A DNA stretch of 64,000 nucleotides from the NCBI RefSeq assembly GCF_014529535.1, contig NW_023503311.1, positions 59,080 to 123,079 of the forward strand, written 5' to 3'. The number at the start of each line of letters is the position of its first letter. Within the stretch, counting starts at the first letter, position 1. Source of the DNA: Bradysia coprophila. Lineage: Eukaryota > Arthropoda > Insecta > Diptera > Sciaridae. Shown here piece by piece: positions 51,844 through 63,376 of this stretch. A program made the translations under genes and the position numbers. The notes beneath the pieces are model-generated. The model was not told the DNA's origin, made no database searches, and worked only from the letters and a program-made list of their open reading frames with translations.

Positions 51844-53942
51844 ATGGATACCACTTACGTCTCATGCTTAGTATTATTCAAATATTTGGTTAAAATGGAT
51901 ACGCGTGTCATAATACCGTACCGAGAATTAGGCATTGTCCTTAATTTGCATTCGAACAAAATTGAGACATTATACTCACACGTGAAAACAAAATTTAAAT
52001 TTAACAATGATGAGCTCGCAATTGTGTCAGACAAAATTCGTCAGTTTCATGATAATTTTAATAAAAAAATTGTTAAAAGTGGCAGTTCAATTGAAAGCTT
52101 TTTGAGAGATCCATGGATGCGGGGAAAAATCGAAGTCGAGTTCAAACCTAAAGACAATCTCAAAAGAAAAGTTGGACGACCGACAAAGAATTATGATGAC
52201 TGCACAGCTCGGACGAAAAGGCGCAAAGTTCAGGAAATGTGTGAGTCTGTGTCAAAAGATCAAATCGAAAAAGCAGCTATTCGGCACGTGAAAAAACCGG
52301 TTGGAAGAATTGTGCAGCAAATCATTCATTCTACAGTTCCAGAAGTAAAGGAACTCTGCAATAAAGCTGCCCGAGAGGATGTGGTACAATTGACTGGAAC
52401 GGAAGCAGTGTCGGTGTTAGTCGAATTGAATCTTGGGAAACATCAATACGTAAACCTTAGAAAATTATCAAAAGCCCGTAATGCTGACATATTTCCACCA
52501 TATTATAAAGTGCTTGAAGAAAAAAAGTTGTGCTACCCCGACTCTTCTTCAATTCATGTTGACGAGAGAAGTGCATCGATAAAATTGCAAGCTCTTCTCG
52601 ATCATACAACAAAGCGGTTAATACAGTCGTTAAGTATTGAAGAACTTTCAAAACTGCCAATGAATCTGACACTGTTATCTAAATATGGATGTGATGGGGC
52701 ATCAGGACAAAGTCGCTACAAACAAGTTTTCAAAGATGAAGGAGACAATTCGGACGATGATGATGATTCCAAGGTTTTTATGTGTTCACTTGTACCCGTC
52801 AGAATAACCGACAGAGCACTGAAATCTGTTCATTGGCAAAATGCACGTACTGGTTCACCTCGATATTGCCGTCCAATTAAGTTTGTATTTGCCGGTGAAT
52901 GCAAGGAGCGAACTCTCGAAGAAGTTAATAACATTAAAGAGCAAATAAAGAATCTTGAACCCAGCCAAATTTCGATTGAAGGAAAAACTTATGTCGTCGA
53001 TCATAAGTTGTTTCTAACAATGTTAGACGGCAAAACATGCTCATATTTGACCAATACCGCCTCATCCACCACTTGCGTCATTTGCAAAGCTGTACCTAAC
53101 GAAATGAATGACTTGGATTCAGTATCACAAAAACCAGTTGACGAATCTGCATATGAATACGGCCTGTCACCTTTACATGCCAAAATACGGTTCATGGAAT
53201 TCATATTGCATTTGGGGTATAACATGCCGTTCGAGAAGTGGACTGCATCTGTTAAAGATGGAAATGCACAATTGAAAAAGGACAGCAAGAAACGAATCCA
53301 AGACGAATTTCATGACCAAAAGGGAATGCTCATTGATATAGTGAAACCAGGAAGCGGCACAACCAATGACGGCAATACAGCTCGGATGTTCTTCGAGGAT
53401 CCGGAAACAACAGCATCTATAACCCGGGTCAGCAAGCAAGTTATTGAAAGGTATTTCCATTTTTGTCGATTGCAGCCCATGAATTAAGTTTTGTTTGTAA
53501 TTTCAGACTTGGAATAATATTACAAACACTGGCATGTGGCCGGGATATTGATGCCGAAAAATTTGGCAGTTTCGCACTGGAAACATACAAGATGATCGTG
53601 ACGAAGTACACATGGTATAAAATGCCGTGGTCAGTTCATCGAGTACTCATGCATGGATCAGAGACAATAAAGCACAACATACTGCCAATTGGTCAATTAA
53701 CGGAAGAGGCTGCTGAAGCTCGTAATAAGGATTTTCGTAAGTATCGGGAACATCATACTCGCAAGTTCAATCGCATTGTAACAAATCAAGATATTTTGAA
53801 TTTTTTGCTTATAAGCTCTGATCCACTTATATCTAACATGCGTCCGATTGTGATTAAAAAGAATTTAGAGTTGCCAAGTCTAGTCACAGAAATGCTATTG
53901 AGCGATGATTTTAACAATAAGGGTGATTCTGTTGAGGACTGA
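51844..53942 (+). CDS. RAG1-core-like DDE transposase, two exons
   Basis: Exon 1 is 51844-53450 and exon 2 is 53507-53942, joined by a 56-nt intron (AAAG|GTATTTCC ... TAATTTCAG|ACTT). Spliced length is 681 codons, 680 residues, with no internal stop. The N-terminal ~280 residues include basic KRKVGRPTK (an AT-hook-like GRP) and RTKRRK. Core motifs in order: CDGASGQSRYKQ with D284; LTMLDGKT with D395; CVICKA (C411, C414), 16 residues later; NDGNTARMFFED; VHRVLMHG (H580, H585); and LTEEAAEARNKDFRKYR with E606. In RAG1 the order is D600, D708, C727/C730, H937/H942, E962, with very similar spacings. The protein would cut at the TIR heptamers in the nucleus. Start at the first ATG; Met18 is an alternative. 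Confidence 0.92.
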
Positions 53943-54400
53943 ATTTAATATTTTATTTGAGATTTTTAATTTTTTATTTCTTTTTACCATTTTATTTTCT
54001 TTAACGTAAATTTCCATCCTACATTTATTCCTTTTTCTTATTCTAAAACTGTTGAATTGTTATTTACACGCAAAAAGCTTCCATATCTGAATTGTTAATA
54101 TTTGGATGCTTACATACTTCAATTGTTAAAAATTGTTAAAAATTAAAATATTTTAAACTGTTTTATAGATTTGTATTTTATGAATTTTTTTGAATGTGTT
54201 GTCGTTGTTGTCCATCTACGACAGAAATAAGCGCTGAGCTGTGTGAGCGGTCTCTTTTATAGTAAAATCAATGTTAAATGTGGTAAAAGTGTTGTTGAAG
54301 TGAAGAGTTGATTTTTATTGGAAGGAACGACAACAGTAAGAGAACATTTGTCATCAATTTCTAAGAATATTTTAGAAATATTTTGCCGAAAGCAATTGAA
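53943..54400 (+). other. 3' interior of the RAG1-like transposon
   Basis: AT-rich, with no ORF. It presumably holds the transposase 3' UTR and polyadenylation signal. Ends at the target site of RTE copy G. Confidence 0.5.
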
Positions 54401-56005
54401 ATTTTATGAGAATTTGTTTTCTTCAGCAAGACAGAGCCCAACGGAAGAAACCGAAGATAGACCAATAATAAGAAACGTGGGATCGGAGGATATGCCCGAC
54501 ATAACTGTTGATGAAGTCAAAGCTGCAGTAGCCGAGATGAAAAACAAAAAGTCTCCCGGAGAAGATGGTGTTCCAGTGGAAGCCATTAAACTAGGTGGAG
54601 ACTCATTATTAAAGGCAATCACGGCTTTGTTTAATCAATGTCTCCAATGGGAAGAAGTACCAGAAGCCTGGGAAAATGCGGTAATTACATTGCTGCATAA
54701 AAAAGGAGACATAACAAAGCTGGAAAATTACCGACCCATAAGCCTATTGTCAACACTCTACAAGTTGTTTATGAAAATCATTACGAAGAGGAACACTAAC
54801 AAGTTCGACTTCTACCAACCTGTTGAACAAGCTGCTTTCAGATCTGGTTTCAGCACAAACGACCATTTGCAGGTGATGAGAACGCTTATTGAGAAGTGTC
54901 GTGAATACAACATCGACATAGTCTTGCTATTCATAGACTTCGAAAAAGCTTTCGATTCAGTGGAAACATGGTCGATATTGGACGCATTAGACGAATGTAG
55001 AGTAGACTCAAGGTACTCCAACACAATTCGATATGTGTACAAAAATGCTACTTCATGTATAAAACTTCATAAGAGCACGGAGAAATTCAGAATTGGCCGA
55101 GGTGTAAGGCAGGGTGACACCATTTCACCGAAATTATTCACGGCGATTCTGCAGAGTATTTTTAGGAAGTTAAACTGGAGTAAAATGGGATTAAAGATAA
55201 ATGGAGAGTACCTGAGCAATCTCCGCTTCGCTGATGACATTGTACCGATAGCAGCGAATCTAGGTCAGGCTCAGCTTATGCTACAACAGTTAAGTGAAGA
55301 GGCGAGCAAAGTTGGCCTCAAGATGAACTTATCGAAAACAAAAGTCATGACCAACATCGGGGACGATAGAGAAATCAAAATTGGTGACACTGTCATTGAA
55401 CGAGTCGACAGCTATGTATATCTAGGACATAAACTGAAGTTAGGTCTGGACAACCAAACTGCAGAAATAAGACGTAGGATTGGTCTTGCATGGGCAGCGT
55501 TCGGAAAACTCAGACTAATTTTCAAAAGCAAAATGAATAATAGTCTGAAACGCAAAGTTTTCGACACTTGTGTCCTTCCAGTGCTCACTTATGGAGCGGA
55601 AACGTTAACTTTAACAAAAGCATCCGAAGATAAATTGAGAGTGACACAAAGAGCCATGGAACGGAGTATGCTTGGAATAACACTCAGAGACAGAATGACG
55701 AATCAATGGATTCGACAACAAACCAGGGTCGTTGATGTCATGGAAAGAATAGCATCTCTGAAATGGAGCTGGGCGGGACATATTGCAAGAAGGACAGACG
55801 AACGTTGGACCAAAAAGATCATGAACTGGCGACCATATAAAAGACGAGCTATAGGTAGACCACCAGAGAGATGGACAAACGGAATTAAGAATATTGCAGG
55901 TACAAACTGGCAGCAAATGGCAATGGATCGTACGAAATGGAAAGAAGTTGGAGAGGCCTACATCCAGCAGTGGATAGAAACAGGCTGAAAAAGAAGAAGA
56001 AGAAG
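54401..56005 (+). mobile_element. RTE-clade LINE copy G, 5'-truncated
   Basis: Starts on its sense strand at FYENLFSSARQSP, just before the RT domain, and stays open through FADD to IQQWIETG, stop and (AAG)n. The TSD AATTGAA lies at 54394-54400 and 56006-56012. A fused reading frame starting in the flank at 54318 gives 556 codons; its first ~26 residues come from the host transposon and are not part of the RTE protein. It separates the transposase from the right TIR. Confidence 0.93.
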
Positions 56006-56012
56006 AATTGAA

Positions 56013-57004
56013 ATTGAAAATCAGATTGAGGAAACATTTTGTCTGTAGCTGCTAATGGGATTTTAGAAAAAAAATCTTGCCCAATATGTCATACTCAAAA
56101 TATACTGAAAATTGTTGAGTACTGGATTTATTTTTATTTTATTAAAAATGGAAACAGATTCAGTAAAATTTTGCACAAAACATTTCTGAAAATTGGGTGG
56201 TGGTGGTGGGTGGTGTGTGGTAGGTGTTTTTTTTAAACTAAAAATGAAAAATCAGATTCAGGAAAAAATTTTGTCTGTAGTTGCTGATTGGATTTTAGAA
56301 TTTTTTCCCGTCGAATATTTCATACTCAAAATTATTTAAAAAAAATTGCTGAAAATTGGGTGGTGGGAAGTGGGTGGTGTGTGTAGGGTTTTTTTAAAAT
56401 TAAAAATAGAAAATCAGATTGAGGAAAAAATTTGTCTGTGGTTGCTAATGGGATTTTAGATTTTTCTTTCTGTCGAATATTCCATACTCAAAATTATAAT
56501 TTTTTTTTTTGAAAATAGGGTGGTTGGAGATGGGTGGAAGGTGGTTTTTTATAAATTAAAAATGAAAAATCAGCTTGAAGAGATATTTTGCCTATAGTTT
56601 TGAAGTGGATTTTAGAATTTTTTCCTGTCTTATATTTCACACTCAAAATTATACTAAAACTTGCTGAAAATAGGGTGGTGGGAGGAGGGTGGTTGAAAAA
56701 ATTGAGTAAAAGACGGACAAGATGGATAAAATACCAGTCGCTACAGTCACAATCGAAATTAATAATAAATAATTTTATATTTTGCGGCCAATCCGTTAGT
56801 TTTCATGGCCTAAACATTAATTAACTAATTATTCTCAAAACATCCCCTAATTTCCACCCCATCGGAAAATCAGAATCAAATAAACTTGAAAATCGTCAAC
56901 CGTGAACATTTACCTTTCAAACGACACCAAATTTATGAAAATAGGTTTTCAACTATGAGAGAAACATAAATTAAACCGGATCAATGACGAAAATGGCCAC
57001 GGTG
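56013..57004 (+). repeat. right TIR with inverted tandem units
   Basis: Reverse complement of the left TIR. CATACTC-type landmarks at about 56090, 56322, 56484 and 56639 mark four units. The unique outer ~300 bp ends ...GACGAAAATGGCCACGGTG. Unit number and order differ slightly from the left arm. Confidence 0.85.
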
Positions 57005-60000
57005 CGCTGCAACGCCTAGAAGAAGAGCGAAAATTGGATCAAGAGTTGGAACGAGAGGAGATGGAAAGACGTGCAGAAGATCGGAAACGGCGTGAACTGA
57101 AGAACAAGCAGTTTCTGGACAAGAAGTATTCCATTTTGGAACAGGATTCGGACGATTCCTTAAGTTACGATGGGTTCGACGACTTGTTAGGTGAAGATCA
57201 GAACGAAAACATCCAGGGCTGGAGACAAAACGTTCCGTTTATGGGCATTAATGCTAACGAAAACCGGGATGATCCTTATCCTGCGATTGGGCAGTCAAAA
57301 CATTTACCTGACATGAACAGTACGAATATCGTTAAGGAAACGAAAGATCAAATTGCTAATCCTATGGACGATCCAGTACCAACCATCGAGGATATTGGAA
57401 GCGATTCGGCAATCGGCACTAGTGGCAACAGTCCCACAAATTTGAACACTCAAAGAACACATCCGAACATCAACGTTCAATCTACACAGCAGAACACCGT
57501 TACGATACCGAAAGTAACGCAGAACGATTCGCCCAAGTCAACGTTTCAAGTCAACACTCAACCAAATTCGAGTAAGAACCAGTCCGTGCCTTCAAGTGCC
57601 AATCAACCTCCGAACAGTCCAGTGCAAAATCAAACAGTGGTTACGAATCAGCCACCGACTTGTACAGCAAATTTTATTAGTCAAGCTCAACCAGTAGCAT
57701 CGAATAGTGTTCAGTTGACCAATCAACAACAGTCGTTTGCGTCGAACTCTCATTCAACAGGCGTAATGTCAGCGCCAACTAACAACCAAACGGTCATTAA
57801 CACCACAGATGTGGCATCGAATGTTTCAAATGCAGCTACAAAGCAAATGAATACATCGAATACGTTGACCCACCAGCCCATAATGTCCAGCAATTTTCAA
57901 ACTGGCACGGGATACATACATCCGTTGTCAAATCAACCACTACCAGTTGTCTATCAGCCATATACATCGAATCCGCATGTAACTCATCCAGTGTACCAGC
58001 CAGTCTACTATAATCAACATTTGGTTACGTCAGCGAGTACAACGCAACAACCTGGAATTGCTCAGGCTGCTTCTATGAATAATTCACCAGTACCAGACGC
58101 TGGCTATCAATCCAACCAAAGATTTACTTACCCTGGCGCGATGCATCTCCCTTACGCTCCACACTACTACACAGCAGCTGCAGCGCCAAATTCACAAATG
58201 ATTCAAAATCCCGGTGGCGTCAGACAATTAACTGCAGAACAAATCGCTTCTCGTCAAGTCGTACCGAGAGACTTACCGATATTTTATGGTGATGCAGAGG
58301 ACTGGACTAAGTTCTTCAGTGTCTATCAAAATTCCACTACTGTATGTGGTTACAACAATAGTGAAAACCTCGGTCGTTTACAGAAAGCTTTAAAAGGAGA
58401 TGCTGAGGAAGCTGTTCGCAGCCTGTTAGTACACGCTGATGCGGTACCTGAGATTATTCGTACACTGTTCTTATTGTTTGGTCGGCCTGAAATAATTATC
58501 GACAAAATGATTACCGATATTCATAAGGAACAGGCACCGAAAGATGATGATTTGGCATCAATCCTGAAATTTGCGATCAAAGTGAAGAACCTAAGTCATT
58601 CGATTCGCAATACTGGCGTTATGGAACATTTACGAAATCCAACTTTGATCAATGCAATCACTGACAAGCTTCCAGCTCAAATGCAATTGAGGTGGGCTTA
58701 TCACAAGCAAGCTGTAGGTTATACTGACCTTGGGGTTCTTGGAGACTGGCTGAGCCAGATCGCCGAAGCGGCTAGTCTTGTAGTACGAAGAAGCATCAAA
58801 ACCAGTTCGAAGAAAAAAGAACAACAAAAAGATCAGCAAAGTTCAGCTAAACCAAATCCAAGTTCAACGAAGCCAAATACATACGTCAACACACAAGTCG
58901 AGAACACATCAGAGAAATGGAATTACCAGTCAGCCACAAAGTTCAAAACGTGTCCTGCTTGTAACAATAGTTCCTGCTCGAAGCTCTCTACTTGCAACAA
59001 ATTCAAGGAGATGAATCGTAGCGATAAGTCGCTCGTAATCAAAGAGAACAAATTGTGTACTCGATGCCTGGGTGGTCATCACTTCTTTCGATGTCGGTCT
59101 AATTTGGTATGCAAGGTCGAGGGATGTAAAGCTAAACACCATACATTGCTGCACAATCCGGAGAAACCGTCTGAGACACCAAACGTCAATAGTAATCAAG
59201 GAAATGGTGAAAAAACCTCACCAGATAAATTCAGCACAAATGCAAGTCACACAAACAACACCGTATCCAGACCGAACGACCGTATCGATATATTTCGTAT
59301 AGTTCCAATTACCGTGTTCGGCAAACAAACATTTATTCATATGTTCGCATATCTGGACGATGGATCAAATATGACTACAATGGAAGCTAGTCTATCCAAT
59401 GAATTGAATTTAAAGGGCACGTCAGCTCCAATTTGTGTAGATTGGGCATTCGGGTACACCCATTCAGTGGAATCAAAAACAGTTTCGGTGCGAATCTCTG
59501 GACGTTTTAATGGATCCGAACAGTATGAATTGGATAATGTGCGAACAGTTAAGGAACTACATTTGCCGACACAGTCGATTTCACAACAGTGGCTTGATCA
59601 GTATAAACATCTTCGTGGCCTTCCAATAACTACATACGAGTCGGTAAAACCGAGGATGTTAATTGGCCTGCAGTATTCCCGTTTAACTGTTTCGCTAAAA
59701 ACGATCGAAGGAAATGTAAAGGAACCATTGGCGTGCAAAACTCGATTAGGTTGGGTAGTTCAAGGCCCGAGCTACGACCAAAACAACCAACTGGAACGCA
59801 AGTATAGCATGAACATGTGTGAATGCCAGTCTCATGACATCAAATTGCATCAGTTGGTAAAAGAATATTTCTTAAACGAAAACTTGGATGTGAAAATCCC
59901 GAACGCTGTGCTGGAATCGAACGAAATACAAAGAGCGAAGCAGATCATGGAAGCAACCACATCGAAAAAAGATGGTCGATATGAAACCGGACTGCTGTGG

Positions 60001-60228
60001 AAATATGATCGAATTGAACTTCCCGACAGTTACCCAATGGCGTTAAAAAGACTGCAATGTCTAGAGTCTAAAATGTCGAAAAATCCACAACTCGCGGACA
60101 ATCTACGAAATCAGTTCCGGCAGTTTGTGGACAAAGGATACATCAGGAAATTGACACCAGAAGAACTTGAAACGAAAAAGCGATTCACCAACTTGGTACT
60201 TACCAACATTCCCAGCATTCAACCCTAA
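57005..60228 (+). pseudogene. gag-pol: BEL element 2 gag (C-terminal part) and protease, ends in a frameshift
   Basis: The frame continues from the N-terminal gag across the transposon (LQRLEEERKLDQELER). In order: a charged coiled coil; about 340 residues of N/Q/T/S-rich linker; the DUF1759 capsid-like domain (VPRDLPIFYGDAEDWTKFF, LQKALKGDAEEAV); zinc knuckles (CPACNNSSCSKLSTCNKF, KLCTRCLGGHHFFRC, CKVEGCKAKHHTLLH); and the DUF1758 aspartic protease with AYLDDGSN (DDG active site) and LIGLQYSRL. It ends with the start of RT (FVDKGYIRKLTPEEL). A stop at 60226-60228 follows a frame change near 60180. Gag and protease are otherwise uninterrupted, so particle proteins might still be made. Confidence 0.88.
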
Positions 60229-61910
60229 GAAACCGGAGAAAGTTCGAATTGTTTGGGATGGCGCAGCCAAAGTGATGAAAATTTCTTTGAACTCCGTGCT
60301 ACTAACTGGACCAGATCAACTCATACCGTTGCCCGATATACTTCGCAGATTTCGGGAACGACTTATAGCCATGATTGGTGATATAAAGGAAATGTATCAC
60401 CAGATCAAAGTAATTAAAGCTGATCAGAATGCTCAACGATTCTTATGGAGAGATGGTGATTCATCAAGGAAACCTGACGTATATGTAATGCTGGTTGTAT
60501 CGTTCGGCTTAACATGTTCACCAAGTCAAGCCCAATTCATAAAGAACAAAAACGCACTCGAATTTATCAAAAGAATTCCCGGAAGCAGTCAACACTATCA
60601 TCAACAATCACTACGTGGATGACATGCTCGACAGCGAACACACTGTTGATGCTGCCGAAAAACGAATAAAAGAGGTCAAATTCATTCATCAAGAAGGTGG
60701 CTTCGAAATTCGCAATTTCATCTCTAATTCGAAGGAACTTCTACGAAGAATCGGAGAGAATACCGAATCGGGAACAGAAATATGAACATCAGCGTCGAAC
60801 TTGGTACCGAACGCGTTCTTGGCATGTTTTGGAACATGGAAACCGATTGCTTTACGTTCTCATTGAAATTCACAAGAATCAACGAGAATATTCTGTTTGG
60901 GAAAACAGTGCCCAACCAAACGAGAAGTTTTACGCACCTTGATGTCCGTGTTCGATCCGCTTGGATTGTTGGCTAATTATTTGATTCACATCAAAATCCT
61001 AATACAACACATATGGCGAAGCAACGTGGATTGGACGAAGAAGTAACTCCGTCGATTTTCAATAAATGGTTGGCATGGATCAAAACATTACCGAGCGTTG
61101 AAAATATCCAAATTCCCCAGACTATACTCGCCAAAGTTATCTCCAAATGCGCCAAATTCAATCCAGCTACACATCTTCGTTGATGCAATCGAAGAAGCCT
61201 ATGCCACAGCAATATATCTTCGAATCGAAGACGACGATGGTATCGATTGTTGTTTAGTCCGGTGCTAAAACCAAGGTGGCACCAAATAAACCAACTTCAA
61301 CACCTCGATTGGAGCTACAAGGTGCGGTGCTAGGAAACTCGCTTGGCAAGCAGTATCAAGTCCAGTCAAACGTTGAAGTTCGATAAGCAAGTTTTCTGGA
61401 CCGACTCTCAAAAACTAATGGGTGGGTTAACTCCGAAGCTAGAAAGTACAAGCAGTTCGTGCATTTCGAATATGTGAAATTCTGGAGTCATCAGATCAAA
61501 ACGAATGCGATGGATTCCGTCCGAACATAATGTCGCTGATGAGGCAACTAAAATCAAAAGAGATCGCAAATTGGATTCGTCATCTCGTTGGTACAAGGCT
61601 CCAGAGTTCCTGTACGACAAAGAAGAAGATTGGTTCAAAGACCAAGGCGATATCGAATATTTTACCGAAAACGAAGTGAGACCAAGCTTTTCAATGGCTT
61701 GTCGTGAAATCATTCGACCGCAAATCATCGACATTGAAAGGTTCTCTCAATGGAATCGGCTTGTTAGAGCTCAAGCATATGCTCTCAGATTCATTTTCAA
61801 TGTTCGCCATTCACAACAAGAACGTCAATTCGGGCCGCTGGTACAACAGGAAATCCTCGATGCCCGAAAATCACTTGTATCGTCCGTGCACAGTCAGATT
61901 GTTTTCTAAG
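60180..61910 (+). pseudogene. pol: BEL element 2 reverse transcriptase and RNase H, several frameshifts
   Basis: Pieces in different frames follow each other: WYLPTFPAFNPKKPEKVRIV and WDGAAKV (to 60622); NNHYVDDMLDSEHTVDAAEK with the YVDD active site near 60612; LGMFWNMETDCF (60782 on); DPLGLLANYLIHIKILIQ near 60952; IKTLPSVENIQIPQ near 61085; and finally WIPSEHNVADEATK (61505-61909), the end of RNase H, running into the integrase linker. At least six frame changes are needed to connect them. In BEL elements this region copies the RNA genome inside the particle. Given the near-identical LTRs, sequencing indels are a real alternative to decay. Confidence 0.85.
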
Positions 61911-61974
61911 ACGAGATAGTGTAATGAAGCACAATCAAAATAGAACCGCTAAAAGAGCAAAAAGACTTCGAAAA

Positions 61975-63376
61975 GTCTAGTATTCTACGCACTTATTCAC
62001 CATACATCGACGAAGACGGTGTTATTCGAATGCGTGGAAGAAGCGATGCAGCCACCGTTTTATCGCACGACACGAAACGTCCAATCATCCTTCCAAGACG
62101 TCATCGGATTACTCGTCTCATTGTGGATTATTATCATCGACGTTACAAGCACATCAACCATTCTACTGTCCTCAATGAAATCCAACAGAAATTCATTATA
62201 CCGGCTCTTCGTGTGGTCCTGAAAAGCATTAGAACATCATGCCAAAAATGCAAAAATTTATCGGCAGAACCGAAGATTCCCGAGATGGCCGAGCTTCCTC
62301 CTGGGCGATTAGCGGCGTATACTTTACCATTTACTTTCGTCGGAATAGACTTTTTTGGCCCGATAAGAGTTAGAAACGGAAGAAAAACGCGAAACCGTCC
62401 AGTGATCATGGAAAAAAGATGGGTTCTATTGTTCACTTGCTTAACGACACGAGCCATTTGGATGGAGATCACTCATTCACTTGAAACGAATTCCTGCGTT
62501 ATGGCCATCGACAACTTCATTTCGAGGAAAGGCCAGCCGAAGAGAGTCTTCTGCGACAATGGTACGTCGTTTCACGGTTCGGAAAAGGAGCTACGTGACG
62601 AATTCAGTAAAATAAACCAAAGGGACTTGGCAGAAAGATTCACTAGTTCTGAGATGGAATTCAGATTCAATCCACCGGCTACTCCACACATGGGTGGAGT
62701 ATGGGAACGTCTCATTCGCACAGTCAAATCATGCCTTAAACAAACAATGCTAACCAGATGTCCTAACGACGAAATGTTAAAAAATCTAATCGTGTCGGCT
62801 GAGAATATCGTCAATTCAAGACCGCTGACTTACGTGGCATTGGAATCGGCTGATGAAGAAGCATTAACCCCGAACCATATCTTGCTTGGATCTTCGAATG
62901 GAAGAAAACCGTTGGGAGAGTTCCCCGACAAAGACTTAGCAAGAAACACCTACAAAGCCGTACAAATTCTTGCGAATAATTTTTGGCGGCGATTCGTCTT
63001 GGAGTACATGCCAACACTCACCAAAAGAACAAAATGGTTCAAGCAAATGGAGCCGATCAAAGTCGGTGACGTCGTGATAGTAGTCGACGAACGGAACGAG
63101 CGTAATACATGGCCAAAGGGAATCGTCGAGAAACTTATGCCTGACAAAAGAGGAATTGTGCGGCAAGTTATGGTGCGAACAGCTAAAGGAATTCGACGAC
63201 GATCTGTTGGGAAGCTAGCCGTTTTGGATGTGAAACCGCCCATGGAAGATGTCAATCAGGACTCAATGGTGTCGATTCACGGAGAGGGGAATGTTGGGCA
63301 GCAACACATGACCGGCAACACTGATCTACATCCATTTCATTCAGCAACAGGATTGCCTGATTCTGCTGTAAATTAG
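61975..63376 (+). CDS. pol: BEL element 2 integrase (intact frame, reads into the 3' LTR)
   Basis: Open from about 61975; the first ATG is 62030 and the stop is 63374-63376. In its original context it is the C-terminal part of pol and has no start of its own. Counting from ATG 62030, the zinc domain shows H..H and CQKCKN at about residues 40-80. The DDE core has FVGIDFFGP (D107), FCDNGTSF (D176) and GGVWERLIRT (E226). The C-terminal DUF5641-type segment has GDVVIVVDERNERNTWPKG and SVGKLAVLDV. The last ~28 codons are LTR sequence (VGQQHMTGNTDLHPF). The enzyme inserts cDNA in the nucleus. All catalytic residues are present. Confidence 0.85.

Larger units (their letters stand above)
49404..57004 (+). 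mobile_element. RAG1/Transib-like DNA transposon with ~1-kb TIRs, apparently intact
   Basis: Both ends read CACCGTGGCCATTTTCGTCA; the inverted similarity extends for about a kilobase. The flank CGCT is duplicated (49400-49403 and 57005-57008). A 5-bp reading, GCGCT, is possible if one terminal G was lost. Removing element plus duplication restores the BEL gag frame exactly. CACCGTG matches the V(D)J heptamer CACAGTG at 6 of 7 positions. Transib elements have CAC-starting TIRs, GC-rich 5-bp TSDs and RAG1-like transposases; Chapaev elements have 4-bp TSDs, so that superfamily is the alternative. RTE copy G sits at 54401-56005. The unit is 7.6 kb, about 6 kb without the LINE. Confidence 0.88.

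Noticed and set aside
53463..53942. 159-aa ORF as a separate second gene after the transposase
   Set aside because: Its first part is intron sequence. GT-AG splicing joins it in phase to exon 1, and the RAG1-type HxxxxH and glutamate motifs sit in it.
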